NCBI GenBank assembly: GCA_024641445.1
Contig: JAHEDA010000043.1
Coordinates: 1-13,879, forward strand
Length of the DNA stretch: 13,879 bases
Direction of reading: 5' to 3'
Origin: Gammaproteobacteria bacterium
GTDB lineage: Bacteria; Pseudomonadota; Gammaproteobacteria; UBA6429; Thiohalophilaceae
Shown here: positions 1 to 7,888 of the stretch, piece by piece
Position numbering within the stretch: position 1 is the first letter of the stretch
Layout of the letters: every line of letters begins with the position of its first letter
The notes under the pieces: generated by a model
What the model saw: the letters and a program-made list of their open reading frames with translations, nothing else
Told to the model about the DNA's origin: nothing
Database searches by the model: none
Program-made: the position numbers and the translations under genes

Positions 1-156
1 CTCTGCACTCAGTGAAGGGTGGCTCAACAAATTGATATTCGAGCGCTCAAGAATCGTCAACAGGTCAGGCGCCTCGGCATTCAAGAGGGAGAGCGAACAT
101 CCCCCACATCCGCCCGATTGTAACCAGAGTAAATTGAATGCCCTTGGCCTATGCAC
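1..156 (-). CDS. hupU: HupU/HoxB, regulatory (H2-sensing) hydrogenase small subunit, N-terminal fragment
   Basis: This is the first 52 codons of a gene that continues past the low-coordinate edge. Read on the minus strand, it contains LLWLQSGGCGGCSLSLLNAE, the start of a [NiFe]-hydrogenase small subunit, with C17 and C20 as CxxC ligands of the proximal Fe-S cluster. There is no twin-arginine signal peptide before this motif. That is typical of the cytoplasmic sensor hydrogenases (HupU/HoxB) and unlike the exported HupS/HoxK. No ATG is in frame. The GTG at 156 is the best start, with a G-rich AGGGTGG about six bases upstream. It overlaps the end of hupT by 8 bp, suggesting translational coupling. 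In the family, HupUV binds H2 and controls the activity of kinase HupT. The partner large subunit (hupV/hoxC) would be expected next, outside the window. The identification is strong; the exact start is less certain. Confidence 0.88.
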   Translation of the reverse strand, partial: MHRPRAFNLLWLQSGGCGGCSLSLLNAEAPDLLTILERSNINLLSHPSLSAE

Positions 157-1540
157 CAGCATCCACCCTGTTAGGCAACTTTAGCGTGAAAACGGCACCG
201 CCCTGTGGATGGTTGGCGACCAATAGCTCACCACCCTGTTCCACCGCGAGGTTGTAACTAATATATAGGCCAAGCCCGGTACCCTTCCCTACAGGCTTGG
301 TGGTATAGAAGGGGTCAAACACCTTATTGATGGCGTCACTGCCAATACCCGGCCCGTAGTCACGGATATCGATACGGATGGTGTCACGGTCATACTCACA
401 ACTGATATCCAGCCGAGGCTCCGCGTTGGAGGTCGGCTCTGCCTCCATGACGTCCATGGCATTTTGCACCAGGTTCACCAGTATCTGATGTACGTGGCCC
501 TTGCGTGCAGTAATCTCCAGCGATTCCGGTAGATTAAAGTTCACCTGTGGCTTTGAGCGGACTGACTTGACCACCCAGTGTGTCGCCGTGCGGATGACCT
601 CGGGCAAATCGAAGCGGCGTGCCTGTTCCTTGTGCCCGGAAGAAAACCGGCGCAATTCCTGCACAATCTCACTCACGCGTTCAGCCCCCTCCAGCGTGCC
701 ATCGATCAGGGGACCGATATCCGTGAAGATACGCCCCATCTTCAAATCGCTCCGGAGTGTATTTAATTCTGCCGCATCGACCTTTGATTCCAAGGTAGTG
801 ATATAGCGCATCAGACGCTCTTCATAGCGACGCAGGGCATGGATATTTCCAAAGACAAAGCTGATGGGATTATTGAGCTCATGCGCCACCCCTGCCACTA
901 GACGACCTAGCGAGGCCATTTTTTCCGATTGAATTAATTGCTGCTGTGTTTGCTTTAATTCGGAGTGCGCCTGACTCAGGTCTTGATAGGCGCGCCGTAG
1001 TTCACCTATTGGTCTGCCGATAAGGACCATACCCACCAAACGACCATGATGGTCGTAGCGAGAGGCACAATTAGTGGCCAGTGGTACGGCCTTGCCATCG
1101 TAAGCCTGCAGGCTCACCTCACAGTCGACAATGGTATTTGAGCGGATCTTCTGTGGAAACTGATCCACCATATCCTGAGACGAGGCCGCAAACAGCGAGG
1201 CAATGGGTTGTTGCAACAGCTCATGTTCCTTTTTACCAATAATCTCTTCCAGGGCGCGATTTACCTGCTGGATTCGCCCATGGATGTCACACGCTATCAA
1301 CACGTCGGTTATCGATGAGAGAACGCTACTGATAAACTGTTGCGCCACCTCCAGCGCAGCGTTCTTTTCCTCCAATTCAACCTGATAGCGCACCAAATCG
1401 GCGTAGACATCATCCATTTTGTGGATAACATCAATCCAGATCACCTCATCATCAGGATTGAGTGCCAGAACCTCCATGGCACCGACCTGCTCGATCAAAT
1501 CGGATTCACGATTTGCACCAGTGGGAGCATCATTCGGCAT
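149..1540 (-). CDS. hupT: HupT/HoxJ, PAS-domain sensor histidine kinase of the H2-sensing system
   Basis: This 463-residue protein has no transmembrane segment and is probably a soluble cytoplasmic kinase. An N-terminal helical segment (about residues 40-70) leads into a PAS domain (about 70-180). A coiled coil (about 185-207) precedes the HisKA domain, whose AHELNNPISFV motif carries the autophosphorylated H220. The ATPase domain shows the N box (N356 and N360), the G1 motif DYGPGIG (394-400), the F box VFDPFYTTK and the G2 motif GKGTGLGL (418-425), so all catalytic motifs are intact. In Rhodobacter and Ralstonia, HupT/HoxJ phosphorylates the HupR/HoxA regulator, and the sensor hydrogenase HupUV/HoxBC controls it according to H2. 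Here it sits directly between hupR (5-bp gap) and the hupU fragment (8-bp overlap), which supports that assignment. The ATG at 1540 has only a weak ribosome-binding site, so translation is probably coupled to hupR. Confidence 0.93.
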   Translation of the reverse strand: MPNDAPTGANRESDLIEQVGAMEVLALNPDDEVIWIDVIHKMDDVYADLVRYQVELEEKNAALEVAQQFISSVLSSITDVLIACDIHGRIQQVNRALEEIIGKKEHELLQQPIASLFAASSQDMVDQFPQKIRSNTIVDCEVSLQAYDGKAVPLATNCASRYDHHGRLVGMVLIGRPIGELRRAYQDLSQAHSELKQTQQQLIQSEKMASLGRLVAGVAHELNNPISFVFGNIHALRRYEERLMRYITTLESKVDAAELNTLRSDLKMGRIFTDIGPLIDGTLEGAERVSEIVQELRRFSSGHKEQARRFDLPEVIRTATHWVVKSVRSKPQVNFNLPESLEITARKGHVHQILVNLVQNAMDVMEAEPTSNAEPRLDISCEYDRDTIRIDIRDYGPGIGSDAINKVFDPFYTTKPVGKGTGLGLYISYNLAVEQGGELLVANHPQGGAVFTLKLPNRVDAGA

Positions 1541-1545
1541 AGCGA

Positions 1546-3042
1546 CTAGAGAATACCCTCGGCAACGTCTTCTTCCTGATCATATTGATGTATCTGTTCA
1601 ACCTTTTCCAGGCCGTAACGTTCCAATTTATTGCGCAGACCAACCCGCGACAGACCAAGTTCCTTTGCCGCCCGACTCTTATTCCAGCGATGGCGAATGA
1701 GTACCTCACGAATGACGCGCGCCTCAAGTATCTCAATCCTGTCCTTTAGGGTACCGTCGAGTTCCGCCACCATAAGGGTATCGGCCTGCTGTTCTGCTGG
1801 TGCGGCGTGTAATACGCGTGCTGACAGGAGGTCGGCACCGAGACGCTTTTCCTTGCCGATAACCAACATATGTTGAATCTCATTTTGGAGTTCCCGCACG
1901 TTACCCGGCCAGTGATAGTGTTGCATACAGGCAATGGCCTCATCACTAAAACCCTCGACTTGCTTGCCGAGATGCTTAATGGCGCCCTCAAGGATGGCGT
2001 TGGCCAGGACGGGGATATCGTTGCGACGATTGCGCAAGGGTGGCATTGAAATCGTGACGGTTGCCAACCGGTAATAGAGGTCTTCACGAAATCTCCCGGC
2101 ACGTACCTCGGCCTCAAGGTTTTTATTGGTTGCGGCAATAATGCGTACATTGACCTTACGTGTGCGCCCACTCCCTAAGGGGCGGACCTCACCCTCCTGC
2201 AATACGCGCAGCAGTTTCACCTGAAAGGCGGGCGAGACCTCGCCTATCTCATCGAGGAATACCGTGCCACAGTCGGCACGCTCAAACAAACCGATTCTGT
2301 CTTCGACGGCCCCAGTGAAGGCCCCACGCTTATAGCCGAACAGCTCACTCTCCAGTAGCTCATCCGGTAAGGCCCCGCAATTCTCCACCACAATGGGCTT
2401 GTCCCAGCGCAAGCTATTGTAGTGTAAGGCACGTGCCGCGAGCTCTTTGCCGGTACCTGACTCTCCCGTAATCAATACCGAGACATCAAATGGCGCAACC
2501 TGCAAGAGTTTGTCACAGACTTCATTCATGATACTGTCTGGTGAGCGCACTATCCCATCACTGTACTGATGTTGCTCACGCAGCAGTGCGCGCTTCTTGT
2601 TGAGATCGATCTCAACCTGCTGCGGTGAGGCCTTTAGCTCGATAGCGAGCAGCTCATTTTCTCGCTGTAACTGAAACAGCCTGACTGCGTTTTGCAGGGT
2701 CAGAATCAGATTCTCTGGCTGCCATGGCTTCGTGATGTACTGGTATATCCCCGCCCCATTGATGCTATCAATAATATCCTCGGCATCGGTATAACCGGAG
2801 ATAATCATACGGATGACGTCAGGCCATTGCTGGCGTACCTCCTTGAGGAAGTCGACACCGGACATATCCGGCATGCGCTGATCACACAGCACCACCTGCA
2901 CCCACTCATTCTCCAGAATCGAGCGACCCACCTCTATATTGCTCGCTGTTTTCACGTCAAAGTCGTCGTTAAGAATACGCTCAAGCGTCTCCAGGCTGCG
3001 GACCTCATCGTCGATTACCAGTATCGTCGGCAAACTCGTCAT
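1546..3042 (-). CDS. hupR: HupR/HoxA, NtrC-family response regulator of hydrogenase genes
   Basis: This 498-residue regulator has three domains. The receiver (1-120) has the acidic pocket D11-D12, phospho-acceptor D54 and K105. The central AAA+ domain has Walker A GESGTGKE (193-200), an intact GAFTGA sigma-54 contact loop (240-245) and Walker B VFLDEIGE (261-268). A FIS-type helix-turn-helix lies near 454-477. It is the expected partner of the adjacent kinase HupT. Family members activate hydrogenase structural operons: Ralstonia HoxA uses sigma-54, whereas Rhodobacter capsulatus HupR works with sigma-70 and is active when unphosphorylated. The intact GAFTGA here favours the sigma-54 mode, which is inference. 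The gene begins 8 bases after hypE, with AGGTG five bases before the ATG, so the regulator is probably co-transcribed with the maturation genes. The symbol hoxA would fit equally well. Confidence 0.93.
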   Translation of the reverse strand: MTSLPTILVIDDEVRSLETLERILNDDFDVKTASNIEVGRSILENEWVQVVLCDQRMPDMSGVDFLKEVRQQWPDVIRMIISGYTDAEDIIDSINGAGIYQYITKPWQPENLILTLQNAVRLFQLQRENELLAIELKASPQQVEIDLNKKRALLREQHQYSDGIVRSPDSIMNEVCDKLLQVAPFDVSVLITGESGTGKELAARALHYNSLRWDKPIVVENCGALPDELLESELFGYKRGAFTGAVEDRIGLFERADCGTVFLDEIGEVSPAFQVKLLRVLQEGEVRPLGSGRTRKVNVRIIAATNKNLEAEVRAGRFREDLYYRLATVTISMPPLRNRRNDIPVLANAILEGAIKHLGKQVEGFSDEAIACMQHYHWPGNVRELQNEIQHMLVIGKEKRLGADLLSARVLHAAPAEQQADTLMVAELDGTLKDRIEILEARVIREVLIRHRWNKSRAAKELGLSRVGLRNKLERYGLEKVEQIHQYDQEEDVAEGIL

Positions 3043-3050
3043 CGTTGCAC

Positions 3051-4100
3051 CTAACAGATCCGAGGCAGGGGTTCACCCACCAACCAGTCCACAACCCGCT
3101 GACCACCAAAACGGGTCTTCATCTGCACAAAGCTATTTGGGTCATTCTGGACACGACCAATGATGGCGGCTTCCCTACCCAAGGGATGCTGCTGCATGGT
3201 TTCGAGTAATTGTTGTGCATCCGCCTCGGGACAAATACAGATCAGTTTGCCTTCATTGGCGACATACAAGGGGTCTAGCCCAAGCAGCTCGCAGGCCGCC
3301 GACACCGCGGGTTTGATGGGTATAGCCGCTTCATCCAGCGTCATGCCAACTCGCGACTGAAATGCCAGCTCATTGAGTGTCGTTGCCAGGCCACCGCGTG
3401 TCGGGTCGCGCAGACAATGGATATCCGGTACGACATTGACCATGATCGCTATCAACTCGTGCAGGGCTGCCGAATCGGATTCGATTCGAGTGGTGAATTG
3501 CAGATTTGCACGGCTCGACATTATGGCTACACCATGGTCACCTATGCTGCCGTTGACCAGGATCGCATCACCGGGCCTGGCCCGATCACCGGATATCTGA
3601 ATATCCTTTGGCACCACCCCGATTCCGGTTGTCGTAATAAAGACCCCGTCACCCTTGCCGCGTTCGACCACCTTGGTATCACCGGTTACCACCGGCACCC
3701 CGGTCTGCCTCGCTGCCTCGCCCATACTCACAACAATCTTTTCAAGATCCGCCAGGGGAAACCCCTCTTCGAGAATAAAACTTGCCGCAAGGTACAATGG
3801 CCTCGCACCCGACATGGCAACGTCGTTAATGGTCCCGTGTACGGCGAGTGACCCAATGTTACCGCCAGGGAAGAACAAGGGTGAGATGACATGCGCATCG
3901 GTACTCATGACCATCCGCCCTGCCTGTATCTCGAAGGCCGCCTGGTCATTGGCCTGACGTAGCAGGTCATTGTCCAGATGCTTGTGAAATAGCTCTTCAA
4001 TCAACTGCGCCATGGCACGGCCACCACTGCCATGCGTCATATCGACTACGCCATTACGGGTGTCGAGTCGCAAAGGAAAGCGTTTCATGACAGCGCTCAT
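3051..4100 (-). CDS. hypE: HypE, carbamoyl-dehydratase making the thiocyanate donor for hydrogenase Fe ligands
   Basis: HypE belongs to the PurM/AIR-synthetase family. It takes the carbamoyl group from HypF on its C-terminal cysteine and dehydrates it with ATP to a thiocyanate, the source of the two CN ligands of the active-site iron. The protein (349 residues from the chosen start) shows the N-terminal MTHGSGGRAM motif, the glycine-rich PGGNIG and GTINDVAMSGA stretch, and the ATP-site VTGDTKVV. It ends in PRIC, so the catalytic C-terminal cysteine is present. The reading frame is open 40 codons further upstream, but the ATG at 4100 overlaps the hypD stop as ATGA and gives the normal family length. 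HypC-HypD-HypE act as a complex, matching the gene order. HypF is not encoded in the window. Confidence 0.96.
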   Translation of the reverse strand: MSAVMKRFPLRLDTRNGVVDMTHGSGGRAMAQLIEELFHKHLDNDLLRQANDQAAFEIQAGRMVMSTDAHVISPLFFPGGNIGSLAVHGTINDVAMSGARPLYLAASFILEEGFPLADLEKIVVSMGEAARQTGVPVVTGDTKVVERGKGDGVFITTTGIGVVPKDIQISGDRARPGDAILVNGSIGDHGVAIMSSRANLQFTTRIESDSAALHELIAIMVNVVPDIHCLRDPTRGGLATTLNELAFQSRVGMTLDEAAIPIKPAVSAACELLGLDPLYVANEGKLICICPEADAQQLLETMQQHPLGREAAIIGRVQNDPNSFVQMKTRFGGQRVVDWLVGEPLPRIC

Positions 4101-5251
4101 GCCACCGACTCCATACCGGTACCCGCTTGCGCCTGACGAAATCGACCGTAGCTCCAATATGCCGCACAGGAGCCTTCGGAGGAGACCATGCAGGCCCCCA
4201 TGGGATTGTCGGGGCGGCACACCGTGCCAAATAATTTACAGTCGGATGGCAGGCGGGCGCCGCGTAAAATCGCCGGGCATTCACACCCCTTTATCTCGCT
4301 TGCCTGACTCTCCGGAAGGCTGAAACGCCGTTCACAGTCAAACTCCGCATAGGCGGCATTGATCATTAAGGCACTGTTTGGCACACTCCCCAACCCCCGC
4401 CATTCGAAACTGCTACGCAACTCGAATACCTCGGCCATCAACTTTTGCGCCTTCACATTGCCCTCAGCACTGACCGCACGGGTATATTCATTCTCTACCT
4501 CATGACGCCCAGCGTTTAATTGCTGAATCAGCATCAATGTTGACTGCATGACGTCCAATGGCTCAAAGCCGGCGATCACAATCGGTTTGCGATAGGTCCT
4601 GGTGAAATAGGCATAGGGTTGGCTACCGATGATGCTGCTGACATGTGACGGACCCAGAAACCCATCGACCAGCGTTTTGCCATAGGTATTATCCTCGGGT
4701 AACTCAAGCAGGGCCTTCAAGGCCGCCGGTGTCAGGACGTGATTGCAATACACGGAGAAGTTTTTCAGGCCCTCTAAACGCGCCTGTTTAATCGCAACGG
4801 CAGTCGGTGGAGTGGTGGTCTCAAAACCGATGGCAAAGAAGACGACCTCACGGTCTGGATTGTCGCGTGCGATCTTTAACGCATCCTGGGTGGAATACAC
4901 CATACGAATGTCCGCCCCGGCGGCACGGGCCTTGAGCAGGCTCTTACGTTGACTCGCTGGCACCCGCAGGAGGTCGCCATAACTACAGAGAATCACATCA
5001 TGTTGCTCAACCAGATATATTGCGCTATCGATTCGGCCGATGGGTAGGACACAGACCGGGCAACCCGGTCCATGAATGTACTTTACATTTTCTGGCATCA
5101 AATCCTGCACACCATAGCGAAATATGGCGTGGGTGTGGCCACCACAAAACTCCATAAACCGATATTGCCGGTCAGGCCTGGCGGCAGATTTAATGGCATT
5201 CGCGAGTTGCATGGCGAGATCGCCCGCTCGAAATTCATCGATGTATTTCAT
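4097..5251 (-). CDS. hypD: HypD, Fe-S scaffold for assembly of the Fe(CN)2CO group
   Basis: HypD (384 residues) is the scaffold on which, with HypC, the Fe(CN)2CO moiety is built before transfer to the large subunit. Visible family motifs are FCGGHTHAIFRYG with C36, GPGCPVCVLP with C64 and C67, the CNHVLTP stretch near residue 169, GFEPLDV near 228, and a cysteine-rich C-terminal region (C323, C325, C338, C345, C354, C362) that holds the [4Fe-4S] cluster ligands. The start ATG overlaps the hypC stop by four bases (ATGA), and the stop overlaps hypE the same way. The three genes are therefore translationally coupled, consistent with one complex. Length and motifs are normal. Confidence 0.97.
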   Translation of the reverse strand: MKYIDEFRAGDLAMQLANAIKSAARPDRQYRFMEFCGGHTHAIFRYGVQDLMPENVKYIHGPGCPVCVLPIGRIDSAIYLVEQHDVILCSYGDLLRVPASQRKSLLKARAAGADIRMVYSTQDALKIARDNPDREVVFFAIGFETTTPPTAVAIKQARLEGLKNFSVYCNHVLTPAALKALLELPEDNTYGKTLVDGFLGPSHVSSIIGSQPYAYFTRTYRKPIVIAGFEPLDVMQSTLMLIQQLNAGRHEVENEYTRAVSAEGNVKAQKLMAEVFELRSSFEWRGLGSVPNSALMINAAYAEFDCERRFSLPESQASEIKGCECPAILRGARLPSDCKLFGTVCRPDNPMGACMVSSEGSCAAYWSYGRFRQAQAGTGMESVA

Positions 5252-5481
5252 GACTGCACTCCCAGCATTGCGGCCTCGGCAAACATGGCCAGGGTCTTTT
5301 CCGCCTCTTCCGTGCTTATCTTATTCAAGGCGTATCCCACATGTACCAGCACATAGTCATCGATATTGATGTCACTGACCAATGCCAGGGAGATTTGCTT
5401 TTCAATCTCTCCCAGGGATACAGTGGCCATATCGTTCATGTGATCGATGCTGACGACACGGGCGGGGATGGCAAGACACAT
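5248..5481 (-). CDS. hypC: HypC, hydrogenase maturation chaperone
   Basis: This small protein (77 residues) begins MCLAIPARVV. The N-terminal methionine is removed in the family, so C2 becomes the N-terminal ligand that carries the Fe(CN)2CO unit with HypD. H47 in the YVLVHVGYAL stretch matches the conserved histidine near residue 51 of other HypC proteins. HypC then hands the iron group to the large-subunit precursor. The ATG at 5481 has a good AGGAG seven bases upstream. It lies 10 bp after hypB and overlaps hypD by 4 bp. A divergent paralogue, HupF, is encoded in the same operon at 9983-10297. Confidence 0.97.
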   Translation of the reverse strand: MCLAIPARVVSIDHMNDMATVSLGEIEKQISLALVSDINIDDYVLVHVGYALNKISTEEAEKTLAMFAEAAMLGVQS

Positions 5482-5491
5482 AAGCTGACTC

Positions 5492-6367
5492 CTAGACCTG
5501 GACCTGCAGGGATGGATGTCCGGCGAGGCCGGCCTGCCGCGTGGCCATTATCCATTGATACCACGCCTGCATGCCAGCACCCGTCGTCGCCGAGACTTGT
5601 AATACCTTGATACGCGGGTTGACTTGTTTTGCATAGGCGATGCACGCCTCCACGTCGAAATTAAGGTAAGGAAGCAGATCGACCTTGTTTAGCAGCATTA
5701 GGTCAGCGGCATGAAACATATCCGGGTACTTAATTGGTTTGTCCTCACCTTCGGTCACTGAAAGGATAGCCACCTTATGCGCCTCACCCAGGTCAAATGC
5801 GGCGGGGCAGACCAGATTGCCGACGTTTTCAATAAATAGCACAGCCCCCTCCTCCATTTGCAGGCCTTGGAGGGCATGCCCGACCATATGGGCATCCAGG
5901 TGACAGCCCTTGCCGGTGTTGACCTGTATAGCCTTGATACCGGTTGCGCGAATGCGATCAGCATCATTGCTGGTCTGCTGATCGCCCTCGATCACACTCA
6001 TGGCTAATGTCGAGTTCAAGTCTTGGATGCTACGTGTCAACAGGGTAGTCTTGCCAGAACCAGGGCTCGATACCAGGTTCAGCGCCAGTACGCCTCTATC
6101 GCTGAAATATTTTCGATTGGTGTTGGCATACTCATTATTCTTGCCGAGGATATCCTGTTCAATCTGTACCATCCGCGACTGTGACAGACCCGGGGCATGG
6201 GCATGCGCCGGCCCCAGTCCATAATGGTGGGTGAAGACATTGTTGTGCGTATGGCCATGCGCATGACTATGATCATGCGGATGTTCATGATCGTGCGCAT
6301 GCTCATGGGTATGCGCCTGCCCCTCAATCTTTGTCTCACCCTCACCACATCCACATACGGTACACAT
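5492..6367 (-). CDS. hypB: HypB, nickel-binding GTPase for hydrogenase maturation
   Basis: HypB (291 residues) is a SIMIBI-class GTPase that delivers nickel to the hydrogenase large subunit together with HypA. Its N-terminus MCTVCGC carries C2, C5 and C7, the pattern of the high-affinity nickel site in E. coli HypB. A histidine-rich stretch follows (16 histidines between residues 19 and 57) and probably stores nickel. The GTPase core has the P-loop SPGSGKTT with K106, then EGDQQTSNDADR, ENVGNLVCPAAFDLGE and the NKVD guanine-specificity motif. The true start is the ATG at 6367, one base into the hypA stop (TGATG); a TTG one codon upstream is less likely. The histidine codons make the DNA at about 6245-6320 locally repetitive. 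Confidence 0.97.
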   Translation of the reverse strand: MCTVCGCGEGETKIEGQAHTHEHAHDHEHPHDHSHAHGHTHNNVFTHHYGLGPAHAHAPGLSQSRMVQIEQDILGKNNEYANTNRKYFSDRGVLALNLVSSPGSGKTTLLTRSIQDLNSTLAMSVIEGDQQTSNDADRIRATGIKAIQVNTGKGCHLDAHMVGHALQGLQMEEGAVLFIENVGNLVCPAAFDLGEAHKVAILSVTEGEDKPIKYPDMFHAADLMLLNKVDLLPYLNFDVEACIAYAKQVNPRIKVLQVSATTGAGMQAWYQWIMATRQAGLAGHPSLQVQV

Positions 6368-6708
6368 CAATCCACCTCCAATTCCTTAATTTTCATTTCT
6401 TCACCTGCCGTCACCTGCAATTGATGGCCGCCGCAGTCATCACAGGCATCATAGCGTTGTCTGATCGTTACCGGCTTCATACATTGCATACACCAGGCTT
6501 GGCCAGGCACATCGATAATCTCCAGCCTGGCCCCCTCTGCCAGGGAATCCTTCATTACCACGTCAAAACCAAACCGCAGTGCCTCGACCTCTACACTGGA
6601 CAGACTGCCAATCTCCAGCCATACCGTCTTGACGCGCTTAAACTGCTGCGCCTGCGCCTGTTCCTCCAGTACTCTTAATATGCCTTCACATAAAGACATC
6701 TCATGCAT
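6367..6708 (-). CDS. hypA: HypA, nickel metallochaperone
   Basis: HypA (113 residues) binds nickel and, with HypB, inserts it into the hydrogenase large subunit. It starts MHEMSL, with H2 as the essential nickel ligand, which fixes the start. It has the structural zinc site formed by two CxxC pairs (C73/C76 and C89/C92). Size and motifs are standard. The gene begins one base after the hupK stop and ends overlapping hypB (TGATG), so it is embedded in the operon. It marks the boundary between the hydrogenase-specific hup accessory genes and the general hyp genes. Confidence 0.97.
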   Translation of the reverse strand: MHEMSLCEGILRVLEEQAQAQQFKRVKTVWLEIGSLSSVEVEALRFGFDVVMKDSLAEGARLEIIDVPGQAWCMQCMKPVTIRQRYDACDDCGGHQLQVTAGEEMKIKELEVD

Positions 6709-6709
6709 C

Positions 6710-7888
6710 TTAATGCACCGTCATTTCATAACGCACACAGGGATCGATGACGTTAATCAGAAAATCTGCCTGCGTCTTCAACGTCGTCACATCAGTCGAG
6801 GACAGATTCTTTAAGAGTTGCGCCGCAACACCCTGTGGGTGAAAATTCCACTCGGTCGGTGCCAGTATCTGATAATTCCCGACCCGCCCTTCAGTAAGCT
6901 CCAAACGATGAATTAAACGGCCCCGTGCCGCCTCAACCTGCCCAAGACCGATACCGGATACTTGACCCGTCACTGCTACAGAGTCATCTGCATCGTTTGC
7001 GCATAAGTGTTGCATCAGGTCGCGCAGTCTTCCGGGTATTTCCGCCAACTCCACCAACCTGGCAATGATACGCGCCTGCATGCCAGCACCTTGTGTTTGC
7101 ACCATAGACCTCACCACGGGGTGATGTAGTTGCCGGCACAATACCGTTGTCTCGTAGGACTTCCCCTGCCATTGTGGTCGTGCAATGAATTCGTCGGCAT
7201 CTACGTTCGTCAGGTGCTGATGTAAACCGGCATCATCCAGAACCGGCAGGCAGGAAGGTATAGTGAAGGCATCCTCTGCCTCAACGGCCGAACAGTAGCG
7301 AAACATCCTGGACGCAAGCGTATTGCTGTCCTGTAACCACTTCTCGGGCCCATGCTCACACATGGCCAATAGCCACTGAGCGGGTGCGACAGTAAACACC
7401 GTGTCTTCAAGCATTGAGTCAAGCCTGTTAATGATGGACAGCACCGCCTCCGGGTTGACGTTCACCCGAGCACCTACACGAAATCCTTCCCCCTCCACAA
7501 ACAATGCCTGCCTCAATTGTGGAAGATACTGCTGTAAGGTCTTAATGCTCGTTGCATCCTTGTCAACATCCAGCTTGTGCGCCCAATCGATCATGATGCG
7601 CCAAAGATGCTCGCGCACGGTCTCCATCCACACCAACATCTCGCGTGCTGACTGAGTGGCCTCGTTAACAGGTATAAGCATGGCCTGTTCACAGGCAGTC
7701 ATCGCAGCACTGGCCTGGGCGACGCCACAGACATGATAGAGTTGAGGTATTATCTTGATGACATCAGCGATATGCTTGCCCTGAAATATCTTCACCGCCT
7801 GAAGTGGACGACTGGACTGAATATCCACATCCACAACCCGACCATGCTCACGCAACAGTCTTATGTGTAACTTACCTTCAATCTCCAT
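6710..7888 (-). CDS. hupK: HupK, hydrogenase accessory protein resembling a degenerate large subunit
   Basis: HupK proteins help build the active site of uptake hydrogenases, and a scaffold role related to the large subunit has been proposed. The N-terminal region (MEIEGKLHIRL, then SSRPLQAVKIFQGK and HVCGVAQAS with C54) resembles the large-subunit N-terminus, but a full CxxC is missing. The C-terminus ends DPCVRYEMTVH, where a real large subunit has DPCxxCxxH, so the second cysteine is replaced. The protein therefore should not hold a NiFe centre. I place the start at the ATG at 7888 (392 residues): AGGA lies six bases upstream and the overlap with hupJ is only 11 bp. In-frame ATGs at 7894, 7903 and 7933 are alternatives. 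The gene ends 1 bp before hypA. Confidence 0.9.
   Translation of the reverse strand: MEIEGKLHIRLLREHGRVVDVDIQSSRPLQAVKIFQGKHIADVIKIIPQLYHVCGVAQASAAMTACEQAMLIPVNEATQSAREMLVWMETVREHLWRIMIDWAHKLDVDKDATSIKTLQQYLPQLRQALFVEGEGFRVGARVNVNPEAVLSIINRLDSMLEDTVFTVAPAQWLLAMCEHGPEKWLQDSNTLASRMFRYCSAVEAEDAFTIPSCLPVLDDAGLHQHLTNVDADEFIARPQWQGKSYETTVLCRQLHHPVVRSMVQTQGAGMQARIIARLVELAEIPGRLRDLMQHLCANDADDSVAVTGQVSGIGLGQVEAARGRLIHRLELTEGRVGNYQILAPTEWNFHPQGVAAQLLKNLSSTDVTTLKTQADFLINVIDPCVRYEMTVH

Noticed and set aside
3417..3851. Open frame of 144 codons on the plus strand
   Set aside because: It is antisense to hypE, whose motifs are all intact; the product resembles no family I know and has no neighbours on that strand.
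4101..4220. 40-codon upstream extension of hypE
   Set aside because: It would overlap hypD by over 120 bp and add a sequence foreign to the family; the ATG at 4100 overlaps the hypD stop as ATGA and gives normal length.
6245..6320. Repeated CATG-like units resembling a microsatellite
   Set aside because: They are the alternating histidine codons of the HypB nickel-storage stretch, explained by coding.
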